Assembly (NCBI GenBank): GCA_017503945.1
Contig: JAFVSB010000095.1
Location: 1-9,391, forward strand
Length of the DNA stretch: 9,391 nt
Source of the DNA: Clostridia bacterium
Lineage (GTDB): Bacteria > Bacillota > Clostridia > UMGS1810
Reading direction: 5' to 3'
The notes beneath the pieces are model-generated. The model saw only the letters and a program-made list of their open reading frames with translations, was not told the origin of the DNA and searched no databases. Each line of letters opens with the position of its first letter. The first letter of the stretch is position 1. Positions 1-5,744 of this stretch are shown piece by piece. Position numbers and translations under genes: made by a program.

Positions 1-9
1 TAATGTAAT

Positions 10-15
10 TATAAT
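10..15 (+). promoter_or_regulatory. Possible -10 element for the DUF1858 gene
   Basis: A TATAAT hexamer lies 24 bases before the ATG at 40. Any -35 element would fall outside the window, so only half of the promoter can be seen. The short implied leader would still hold the ribosome binding site AAAGGAG at 25-31. Confidence 0.4.
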
Positions 16-39
16 AAACAATCGAAAGGAGACTATACT

Positions 40-243
40 ATGGCTTCAGTAACAAAGGATACCATCATCATTGATGTTCTCAGACTCGACGAAGGCACTG
101 CACCTTTCTTTTTTGAAATTGGCATGCATTGTCTCGGCTGCCCTTCTGCCAGCGGCGAAACTATCGAAGAGGCTTGTGCAGTACACGGCGTAGATGCTGA
201 TGAACTCGTTGAAAAGCTCAACGATTATCTTAAAGATAAATAA
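40..243 (+). CDS. DUF1858 (redox-disulfide) small protein
   Basis: This 67-residue protein matches the DUF1858 family, also described as the hybrid-cluster-protein-associated redox disulfide domain. The key visible motif is GMHCLGC near residues 28-34, giving a CxxC pair (Cys31, Cys34), with a third cysteine at 46 in the EEAC helix. The acidic C-terminal helix (DADELVEKLN) is also typical. Family members are whole proteins of this size or N-terminal domains and are presumed cytoplasmic thiol-redox or metal-binding proteins; the exact role is not established. The start is secure: AAAGGAG ends 8 bases before the ATG. A hairpin terminator follows at once, so it is probably a single-gene transcript. 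I see no functional link to the downstream ATPase pair. Confidence 0.88.
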   Translation: MASVTKDTIIIDVLRLDEGTAPFFFEIGMHCLGCPSASGETIEEACAVHGVDADELVEKLNDYLKDK

Positions 244-260
244 TATTCTATTATGAAATG

Positions 261-291
261 CAGGGGGCGTAAATACCCTCTGTATTTTTAT
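261..291 (+). terminator. Rho-independent terminator after the DUF1858 gene
   Basis: CAGGGGG (261-267) pairs with CCCTCTG (276-282), seven pairs with one G-U, around an 8-base loop, followed by a T-rich tail TATTTTTAT. It begins 17 bases after the stop codon. It covers the first codons that would be used if the next gene began at the ATG at 253, which argues against that start. Confidence 0.75.
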
Positions 292-315
292 ATTCAAGTT
301 CAGGGAGTGAGAATA

Positions 316-1464
316 TTGAATATTAATGACGCAGTAACAGCCATTTGCGATTATTTCATGAGTAGTGGCTATAAATATCCGAGAGACTTGTTTTATAATT
401 TGATTATATCTTTGAAATCTCAGCCTTTCGTTATCCTTGCAGGGCGCAGTGGCGCAGGCAAATCGGCCATGGCGCGCTTGTTTGCTCAGAGCCTTGGTGC
501 CAATCGTGCAAACGGGCGCTTTTTATCGGTGAGTGTGGGCGCTCACTGGCAAAGCGCTGAGCCGCTTTTGGGTCACATAAGTTCTGATGGCAGATTTGTC
601 CCCGGGTGCATCACATCATTTTTAAAAGAAGCTATATCTGATAACACAAAGCCATATTTTCTCTGCCTTGATGACTTCAATCTTTCCCGTCCTGAGCAAT
701 ATCTTGCACCAATTTTGGCTGCCATGAGTGATAAATGGTTTGATGATAGCGGAAGTATTGTTTCTGATTTTGTTTTATCGCGCCAAAGCTATGGCAATGA
801 TGAGGCAGCCTATACTACATATGGTGACATTTATCTTCCTGACAATCTATACATTTTTGCTGTTGCCAACAATGACGAGTCATCATATCCTGTTTGCGAC
901 AGGGTGCTTGACCGCGCTTTTGTCATAGAGCTTTCGCCACATGAGCTTGCAATATCTTCAACCGATATGGAGAGCATGCGACAATGCGCCAATCCCATAG
1001 ATGTTGACAATGAGTTTTTGAAACCCGAATATATCACAGCCATAGATTGCAAGACCGACCTTGATGTTTTGCGCGAAACAAGCTTTTCACTTGAAAGACT
1101 CAACAAGACTATTTTGCAATCAGTTTCACCCATCTCTTATCGCGCCAGAGATGCCATCTTGTTCTTTGGTCAATATAGTCGAAGATATGACTCTTTTACA
1201 GAAGATGCTGTAATGGATTTGATGATTGTTCAAAAGATTCTCCCCAAGCTCCATGGACCAACCACCTTGGTGAAAAATTGCCTGTGTGATCTTTTCTGTT
1301 ATTGCCTCAAACGAGGCAAGAATGGCAGTGATGAATATGCTGATTCATCTGCCCAAATGATGGAGATGAAGATTTCGCACACTTGTCGATATCCTCTCAG
1401 CAGTGATAAAATCGCACATATGCTAAGGAGATACGAAAATGAAGGATATGCAACATTCTGGTAA
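316..1464 (+). CDS. McrB-type AAA+ ATPase
   Basis: This 382-residue protein is an AAA+ motor of the McrB branch. Numbered from the TTG at 316, Walker A is GRSGAGKS at 43-50. Walker B is YFLCLDDFN at about 114-122, continuing into LSRPEQY, the counterpart of the McrB DEMNLARVEYY motif. A sensor-1-like AVANND lies at 182-187, and VLDRAFVIEL at 197-206 matches the conserved McrB block that carries the trans-acting arginine. McrB proteins power a partner nuclease (McrC) in modification-dependent restriction. Here the protein starts almost directly with the ATPase core, without the N-terminal DNA-reading domain of E. coli McrB. The TTG start is chosen because AGGGAG lies 8 bases upstream; the in-frame ATG at 253 has no ribosome binding site and lies before a terminator. 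The gene overlaps the next by 26 bases. The fold call is firm; a defence role is inferred. Confidence 0.85.
   Translation: MNINDAVTAICDYFMSSGYKYPRDLFYNLIISLKSQPFVILAGRSGAGKSAMARLFAQSLGANRANGRFLSVSVGAHWQSAEPLLGHISSDGRFVPGCITSFLKEAISDNTKPYFLCLDDFNLSRPEQYLAPILAAMSDKWFDDSGSIVSDFVLSRQSYGNDEAAYTTYGDIYLPDNLYIFAVANNDESSYPVCDRVLDRAFVIELSPHELAISSTDMESMRQCANPIDVDNEFLKPEYITAIDCKTDLDVLRETSFSLERLNKTILQSVSPISYRARDAILFFGQYSRRYDSFTEDAVMDLMIVQKILPKLHGPTTLVKNCLCDLFCYCLKRGKNGSDEYADSSAQMMEMKISHTCRYPLSSDKIAHMLRRYENEGYATFW
1425..1430 (+). promoter_or_regulatory. Ribosome binding site inside the ATPase gene
   Basis: AAGGAG lies 8 bases before the ATG at 1439 and inside the last codons of the ATPase gene. It fixes the start of the partner gene and suggests translational coupling of the two. 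Confidence 0.75.
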
Positions 1465-2467
1465 TGCACAGTTGGATTTTTCCCATGCTTTAGACATCTT
1501 AATTAAAAAGGTTGATTACTATTTGAAAAGCGGTTATTATTTGTCAGATTCAGCACATATAGCTCTGATAAAAAACTATTTTTCAAACTTACATAATAAG
1601 ATACTTGTTTTGAAAACACAACCGCGTTCTTCACAGCAACAGCGCAATTTATACAGTGATTTTTGCAAAGTGCGCCTGATGCTTGCAAGTTCAGTTTTTA
1701 AGTCATCTTGCCAAGATGCTCACTACAAGATGATAGGCAACAATTTTCATATGCATCAAATCAAGTCATTATATGATAAGTGCATTGCAGCACTTCAGTC
1801 AGAATTTGCGCCAACCTATGAAAAACACTGCACTGCGGCCGACTCTTTCACAGAACGGACTGTGCTCATTGCTCCTCTTCGCAATAGGCAGCAGCTTGAC
1901 ATTTGCCTTGAGGGTGATTTTTATCACATCCCGGTCAAAAAGCTTGACGCTCAGATAGGGGAGATTTCTCACATTGCCATATATCAATCCAAAAATTTTT
2001 ATGGCAAAGATGCAGGCATAAGATTTTGGGCTAAAGTAATATCATGTGAAAAGATAAAACGCTCGGAGCTAAAGGAAATACCAAAAAAATCCGATGAATT
2101 ATATTATCTGTTCAGAGTTGAGCATTGGAGCAGACTCAAAAACGACATAGCCATGTCGGGCGGTGGAGCACCTTTTTCTCTCACCAGCTTGTATTTGCTG
2201 CACAAAGCACGCGATGTGTGTGAACTGAATTTTAAAGATCAGAACACTCACAAATTATTTTGTCAGATTCGCACTCTTGCTGAATCGGGCAAAAATAATG
2301 TGGCATGCCATTATCGCAGTGCCACCATTGCCATAGAAAATGAAAGAATTTCTCTTTATAAACACAAAGAATTGATTTGTTCCGTGTCGGTAAAGGATTA
2401 TCTTTCCAATCCAAATAAACATTTTTGGAATCTGCTGAGGTTCATTAATAACAAACAAAATAGATAA
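1439..2467 (+). CDS. Uncharacterised partner of the McrB-like ATPase, possible PUA/EVE-like domain
   Basis: I cannot assign this 342-residue protein to a named family. Residues 1-130 look mostly helical. From about 138 the pattern changes: TVLIAPL, then FYHIPVKKLD (161-170), ISHIAIYQSKNF (176-187), IRFWAKV (194-200), KRSELKEIP (207-215) and LYYLFRVEHW (221-230). This order (aromatic-xx-IPV, then A-x-Y-x-x-x-x-F, then a strand ending A-x-V, then R-x-E-L-P, then YY/F) resembles uncharacterised PUA/EVE-like regions that I recall from restriction-type loci. EVE-like domains bind modified bases and are often fused to McrB ATPases, so the protein may be the reader for the ATPase encoded upstream. 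The C-terminal 70 residues are beta-rich with no visible D-ExK nuclease motif. It overlaps the ATPase gene by 26 bases with its own good ribosome binding site, so the two are almost certainly co-expressed. The domain assignment is tentative. Confidence 0.7.
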   Translation: MKDMQHSGNAQLDFSHALDILIKKVDYYLKSGYYLSDSAHIALIKNYFSNLHNKILVLKTQPRSSQQQRNLYSDFCKVRLMLASSVFKSSCQDAHYKMIGNNFHMHQIKSLYDKCIAALQSEFAPTYEKHCTAADSFTERTVLIAPLRNRQQLDICLEGDFYHIPVKKLDAQIGEISHIAIYQSKNFYGKDAGIRFWAKVISCEKIKRSELKEIPKKSDELYYLFRVEHWSRLKNDIAMSGGGAPFSLTSLYLLHKARDVCELNFKDQNTHKLFCQIRTLAESGKNNVACHYRSATIAIENERISLYKHKELICSVSVKDYLSNPNKHFWNLLRFINNKQNR

Positions 2468-2487
2468 CATAGATGTATACAAAAAAA

Positions 2488-2551
2488 TGTCAGCAATGGT
2501 CTACGAGCAGAGGGCTCCAATTGCCCAAGCTGGTTCAGTCCATTACTGACA
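2488..2551. repeat. 12-bp imperfect inverted repeat with inner dyad
   Basis: TGTCAGCAATGG (2488-2499) faces CCATTACTGACA (2540-2551), 11 of 12 positions complementary, separated by 40 bases. Inside lie further complementary pieces, CAG/CTG and GGGC (2512-2515) with GCCC (2523-2526), so the RNA could form one long interrupted stem. On the minus strand the structure would be followed by a run of seven T (plus-strand A run at 2481-2487). Its role is unknown: it could be a terminator, a structured RNA or the edge of the mobile remnant. Confidence 0.5.
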
Positions 2552-2581
2552 ATAACAATCTACTACAAAAAGAGGATAGGA

Positions 2582-2923
2582 AAGGCTATCAATCCAACAA
2601 ATAAAAGATTCAATCGTTTTAAAGAAGCTCATATCCATAATTTGAATGCAATGTTGAAGTTGCCAGAACTGTTTAAAAATGCAGTCTATGTGGATTCAAA
2701 AAATCCGCAAAAACCCAAAAACCAAAACAAGGCTATAAAGGAGTATCACCATTTTGTCGCGCCAATATTTATGGATAATGGGGAATATCGAGCGTTAATA
2801 ACAGCGAGGGAAAAAATAAACTCAAACACACTTTATGTATTAAGAGTTGAAGTATTGCCAACAAAAAAAGGCACACTCCGTTGGCAACACAGCAAAAAAA
2901 TGCTGGTGGTTCCCAATTGTTGA
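2582..2923 (+). pseudogene. Polyvalent-protein fragment 1 (LPD3-like segment)
   Basis: The translation in this frame carries HNLNAMLKLPELFKNAVYV, then EYHHFVAPIFMDNGEYRALI and NTLYVLRVEVLP. From memory this resembles the large polyvalent protein-associated domain (LPD3 type) found in phage and conjugative-element proteins, whose function is not settled. There is no ribosome binding site at the ATG at 2642, and the similarity starts before it, at about 2582, so this is an internal piece. The frame stays open back to the stop of the preceding gene. The match fades at the A7 run (2863-2869), after which the sense reading continues in the -1 frame, so the 20 or so residues before the stop at 2923 are probably out of frame. 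Confidence 0.55.
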
Positions 2924-3378
2924 GTGTACCTTTGGATATCAGTGTACCAGAACTTATAAACGGTGTCAAGATATTTAATTACGACACCAACACAGAGAGC
3001 ATATATACAAGTGCGTACATTCAATTTTCTCTTAAAGACAAAGAATACCTCGAACTTGCAAAAAATCCTGTGAAGAACGAATCGAGATTGAACGAAATGG
3101 TTGCAGAAAAAGCGAGAGAGTCGGGATTCCCAACGAAGGTGTATCACGGAACTGCAGTCTTTGGTTTTACAAAAGCCGATGTAAAGAAAAGCGATGATGC
3201 TATTTCTTTTTTCGCAACAGATTCATTAGCTTTGGCGCAGACATATTCGGGGGTGAGTGGCGAAACCTCGTTAAAAAAGGGCAACGGACAAAGTGCTGCA
3301 AATCAAGAGACATACAATAATGCCGTATCCGCGTTTGTTAACAAGGTCAAAGCACTGCCAACACAAGAGAAATTGTAA
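2881..3378 (+). pseudogene. Polyvalent-protein fragment 2 (ADP-ribosyltransferase-like)
   Basis: This 165-codon piece begins with ISVPELINGVKIFNYDT, then a linker FSLKD (3025-3039), then an ADP-ribosyltransferase-like segment. The visible marks are KVYHGT (His89) and FFATDSLALAQTYSG (Tyr122), the first two of the H-Y-[EDQ] NAD-binding positions of that superfamily as found in phage polyvalent proteins. The rest of the domain (VVFKNI and beyond) lies in another frame after about 3363, so this reading ends early at a TAA (3376-3378). The nominal start has no ribosome binding site. NAD-dependent modification of a host or phage target would be the ancestral role; this copy looks inactive. Confidence 0.6.
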
Positions 3379-3857
3379 AGTGGGCAAAAGACAATGGTTA
3401 CACAGGAGTGGTGTTTAAAAACATATATGACATTGGATACCACGGAAGTATACAAAAGACACCTGCCAATGTATATGCTTTCTTAAATCCAAAAGGGCAA
3501 TTAAAATCTGCCGACCCCGTGACATATAATGCTTTCGGTAGAGTTATTCCGCTTTCAAAGAGGTTTGGTGCCAAGAACGAATTTAGATACTCGCTGAAAG
3601 AGACAAACTCTTCCAAAAATCTTGAAATTAAGACAAAAGGGGAGTATAATAGAAATATAAACGGTTCGTTGTATGCTGATGGGGTAATGTTTTCTTCAAG
3701 GTATGAATCGTTAGACAGGGCTACACGAAACTTGTATGATCTTGCAAAGAGTGGCGATTTCAAATCGGCCTACAAGCTGGTTTCACATCTTTTAAAAGAA
3801 GACACCGAGGATAAAATTAGAAGCTTGGGGAACGATGTATATTTATATTGGCCTTAA
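3363..3857 (+). pseudogene. Polyvalent-protein fragment 3 (end of ART-like domain and linker)
   Basis: The frame continues the previous fragment: TREIVKWAKDNGYTGVVFKN, then the block with SADPVTYN and VIPLSKRF, then RYSLKE (about 3585-3602), the typical tail and linker after the ART-like domain in these proteins. After the linker comes a segment of about 85 residues that I do not recognise, ending NDVYLYWP before a stop. The same sense resumes in another frame as YIGLKNLLEEY, so a small insertion or deletion near 3837-3849 separates this piece from the next. A nominal GTG at 3408 lies inside the domain and is not a true start. Confidence 0.6.
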
Positions 3858-4572
3858 AAATCTTCTCGAAGAATATGGCGGTAAAGTTGTAGGTTATTAT
3901 GCTTTAACAACAGGGCAAGACCAATCTGAAAAAATGATAACTACAAACGAAACCTGGGGAGAACTATTAAGATTATGCTTGAACAAGGTTAAAGAGTTTG
4001 CAGAAAAGGAAGGGATAAAGCGTGAAATATCAAGACTTGGGCTTTCAGAACGAGAAACGCAAGAACTCATTAAGCGATTCAGAAGAGAGAAAGCTATCTC
4101 CGGAAGAGATTTCGAAAATGGTAAGAGAAGCGGAAACGGCGGCAGAGAACTACAGGAAATACAAAAGACAGATGGAATCACAGAAAAAAGCAGGGAAGTA
4201 AGCAACTCCCTCAAAGGCGGAATGCCAACCTCAGAATTGCTTGATGCTATTGCAAACAATAAACTGGACAAGTATGTTGAAAACGGAACGATGAGCACCG
4301 AAAGATATAACGAGCTTATAGAAAAGTATGGTGTTATCCCACGAGGTGAAACCCCAAGCAGAGATGTGCAAGTGCCTCAGAGAACAGACAAAGACAAAAA
4401 GGTGTCGCAGACAGTTCGCACAATCCTTGAAGCGAAGGCAACACCTGACGAAGCAGTGCCGACCATTGTAAAGATGGTTGAAGATGGTATGTTTTCTTAT
4501 GATGTTTACACGGATAAACAAGCCATAACCGATGCAGAAAACTATATTAAGCAATATGTAAAAATAGGGTAA
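3835..4572 (+). pseudogene. Polyvalent-protein fragment 4 (C-terminal piece)
   Basis: This piece starts with IGLKNLLEEYGGKVVGYYAL, the continuation of fragment 3. Its last 115 residues, from MPTSELLDAI through SQTVRTILEAKATPDEAVPT to YDVYTDKQAITDAENYI, resemble a conserved block of large clostridial phage proteins that normally continue for hundreds of residues. Here a stop at 4570-4572 ends it, so the C-terminus is missing. Between about 4022 and 4198 another frame gives a more protein-like reading (see the 4022-4201 entry), so two further frame changes may lie inside. No start signal supports independent translation. Function cannot be stated beyond mobile-element origin. Confidence 0.55.
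4022..4201 (+). CDS. Small 59-residue reading frame, or frame-shifted segment of the polyvalent protein
   Basis: A GTG at 4022 opens a 59-codon frame ending in TAA at 4199-4201, preceded by GGAAGGG (4008-4014) at a workable 7-base spacing. The product is highly charged and helical, beginning KYQDLGFQNEKRKNSLSDSE, with LSPEEISKMVREAE and NYRKYKRQMESQ further on. It reads as more natural protein than the overlapping frame of fragment 4 and contains an NSLSD linker like the SLKD and SLKE linkers upstream. It is therefore either a true small gene or, more likely, another frame-shifted slice of the same large protein. No function can be given. Confidence 0.35.
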   Translation: MKYQDLGFQNEKRKNSLSDSEERKLSPEEISKMVREAETAAENYRKYKRQMESQKKAGK

Positions 4573-4605
4573 AATAAGTTAAAATTAAAAATGTGCAAAG
4601 AAACG

Positions 4606-4650
4606 AAAAACCGCTTAATCACTGTGTTTGCAGTGTTTAAGCGGTTTTTT
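4606..4650. terminator. Two-way rho-independent terminator
   Basis: AAAAACCGCTTAA (4606-4618) pairs with TTAAGCGGTTTTT (4637-4649), and CACTG (4620-4624) with CAGTG (4631-4635), around a 6-base loop. A T run on the plus strand and the matching A run on the other side make it work both ways: it would end the tRNA transcript (minus strand) and any plus-strand reading from the mobile remnant. Confidence 0.85.
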
Positions 4651-4657
4651 GAAAACA

Positions 4658-4730
4658 TCGGAGTGACAGGACTTGAACCTGCGGCCCCTAGACCCCCAGT
4701 CTAGTGCGCTACCAGCTGCGCTACACCCCG
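4658..4730 (-). tRNA. tRNA-Pro (GGG)
   Basis: The minus strand folds into a full cloverleaf: acceptor CGGGGTG with CACTCCG, D stem GCGC/GCGC, anticodon stem CTAGA/TCTAG with loop CTGGGGG (anticodon GGG, reading CCC and CCU), T stem GCAGG/CCTGT with loop TTCAAGT. The discriminator base is A, and the CCA end is not encoded. It lies 8 bases after tRNA-Arg and before a terminator, so the two are one transcript. Confidence 0.95.
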
Positions 4731-4738
4731 AAATATGA

Positions 4739-4812
4739 CGCGCCTAAGTGGATTCGAACCACTGGCCTAACGCTTAGGAGGCGTTCGCTCTATCCTGCTG
4801 AGCTATAGGCGC
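4739..4812 (-). tRNA. tRNA-Arg (CCT)
   Basis: The minus strand gives a complete cloverleaf: acceptor GCGCCTA with TAGGCGC, D stem GCTC/GAGC, anticodon stem AACGC/GCGTT with loop CTCCTAA (anticodon CCT, reading AGG), T stem AGTGG/CCACT with loop TTCGAAT. The discriminator is G, and CCA is not encoded. It is the first gene of the tRNA pair, 44 bases from the upstream -10 element. Confidence 0.95.
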
Positions 4813-4856
4813 ATAAATTGTAAATCCATAAGGCACTGTGTTTTAAGCACTTAGAT

Positions 4857-4885
4857 ATAATACATCAAATTTACATTTTTGTCAA
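4857..4885 (-). promoter_or_regulatory. SigA-type promoter for the tRNA pair
   Basis: On the minus strand a perfect TTGACA (4880-4885) is followed after exactly 17 bases by TATTAT (4857-4862). This is a strong housekeeping promoter, as expected for stable RNA genes. It points away from the walR promoter. Confidence 0.88.
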
Positions 4886-4972
4886 TAGACTTTGGCAAAA
4901 AAAATAAATAAATTTACCAAAGCGCTTGCAAGACATTTTGGCACAATATACAAACAGTGCAAAAAACCCGCC

Positions 4973-5001
4973 TTGACTAACTTTGATAAATATGTTAAAA
5001 T
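4973..5001 (+). promoter_or_regulatory. SigA-type promoter for walRK
   Basis: TTGACT (4973-4978) and TAAAAT (4996-5001) are separated by 17 bases. Transcription would start near 5008, which leaves a short leader with AGGAGG at 5022-5027. Upstream in-frame starts such as 4983 would lie before the transcript begins. Confidence 0.75.
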
Positions 5002-5030
5002 CAAATATATATTATGTTTTCAGGAGGTGT

Positions 5031-5741
5031 ATGGCCCGAGTGGCCTATGTTATGGAAAACAAAATACTTGTTGTTGATGACGAAAAGCCTATCGTTGATA
5101 TACTCAAATTAAACCTCGAAAAAAACGGCTATAAAGTAATCTGTGCACATGATGGCGAGGCTGCTGCCGAAATGGCGCTGTCTCAGGAGCCTGACCTCAT
5201 TTTACTTGATGTTATGCTTCCTAAAATGGATGGATTCACCGTGTGCAAAAAGGTGCGTGAAAAATCATCTGTGCCAATTATAATGCTCACTGCACGCGAA
5301 GAAGAGGTAGACAAGGTGTTAGGTCTTGAGCTTGGTGCCGACGACTACATGACAAAGCCATTCAGCTTAAGAGAGCTTATGGCAAGAGTCAAAGCCAACC
5401 TCCGCCGCACTCAGATTACTCATCAGGCAGATTCCTCGGGCGAACTTCTTGATTTCGGCGATTTAGTTATCGACATAGAAAAATACGAGGTGCGCAAGCG
5501 TGACAAGGTCGTTTCTCTCACATATCGTGAGTTCGAATTGCTCAAATTCCTCGCCACACGCAAGGGTAGAATTTTCAGCCGTGAGCAGTTGCTCAACAAA
5601 GTGTGGGACTACGAGTTTTATGGAGATGTGCGCACTGTTGATGTTACCATCCGCCGTTTGCGCGAAAAAATTGAAGATAATCCAAGCCTGCCTGCATACA
5701 TCATAACAAAGCGCGGCGTAGGATATTATTTTGGAGCATAA
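5031..5741 (+). CDS. walR: WalR (YycF) response regulator
   Basis: This 236-residue OmpR/PhoB-type regulator is the WalR/YycF orthologue, the activator of cell-wall hydrolase genes in Firmicutes. The receiver domain shows the acidic pair Asp16-Asp17, phospho-acceptor Asp60 in LILLDVMLP, Thr87 in IIMLTARE and Lys109 in YMTKPFS. The C-terminal winged helix runs from about 139 to 236, with TYREFELLKFL, the recognition region VRTVDVTIRRLREKI and the RGVGYYF ending. Length and the start of the receiver (KILVVDDEKPIVDIL) fit WalR. The ATG at 5031 follows AGGAGG by only 3 bases; a GTG at 5040 or the ATG at 5052 (MENKILVVDD, the usual WalR beginning) remain possible. It has its own promoter and is followed 3 bases later by walK, its cognate kinase. 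Confidence 0.93.
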   Translation: MARVAYVMENKILVVDDEKPIVDILKLNLEKNGYKVICAHDGEAAAEMALSQEPDLILLDVMLPKMDGFTVCKKVREKSSVPIIMLTAREEEVDKVLGLELGADDYMTKPFSLRELMARVKANLRRTQITHQADSSGELLDFGDLVIDIEKYEVRKRDKVVSLTYREFELLKFLATRKGRIFSREQLLNKVWDYEFYGDVRTVDVTIRRLREKIEDNPSLPAYIITKRGVGYYFGA

Positions 5742-5744
5742 TTT

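Larger units (their letters stand above)
2468..4572 (+). mobile_element. Decayed phage-type or mobile-element remnant
   Basis: This stretch holds pieces of a large polyvalent protein of the kind carried by clostridial phages and conjugative elements, split by frameshifts and cut short at the right end. No integrase, portal, terminase or transposase is visible, so only a remnant survives. The first 110 bases hold no convincing coding sequence but contain a long inverted repeat. The remnant sits between the ATPase pair and the 3' side of two tRNA genes, a common neighbourhood for integrated elements; no duplicated attachment site was found. Confidence 0.6.

Noticed and set aside
4..9. TGTAAT half-site like a WalR box before the DUF1858 gene
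   Set aside because: Only one half-site is visible, it directly abuts the -10 element rather than lying 10 bases away, and the partner site would be outside the window.
249..254. TATTAT as a -10 element for the ATPase gene
   Set aside because: No -35-like sequence lies at a proper distance, and the hairpin terminator follows directly.
1439..2467. McrC-like nuclease identity for the ATPase partner
   Set aside because: No PD-(D/E)XK arrangement is visible and the motif order does not fit DUF2357/McrC proteins.
2473..2604. A 43-codon plus-strand frame starting at ATG 2473
   Set aside because: It has no ribosome binding site, overlaps the inverted repeat and shows no recognisable protein pattern.
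2468..2641. Stop-codon read-through joining the ATPase partner to the polyvalent fragment, since both share a frame
   Set aside because: The frame happens to be open after the TAA at 2465, but the residues encoded from 2468 to about 2580 look like non-coding sequence; the shared frame is one chance in three.
2833..3147. Minus-strand open frame of about 100 codons
   Set aside because: It is antisense to sensible plus-strand phage-type sequence and lacks a start signal; the same holds for the minus-strand frame at 3897-4298.
4658..4680. Attachment-site duplication of the tRNA-Pro 3' end
   Set aside because: No second copy of this segment was found near the remnant's left end or around the ATPase pair.
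4983..5030. Longer WalR N-terminus starting at 4983
   Set aside because: It would begin inside the promoter, before the expected transcription start, and would add residues that WalR proteins do not have.
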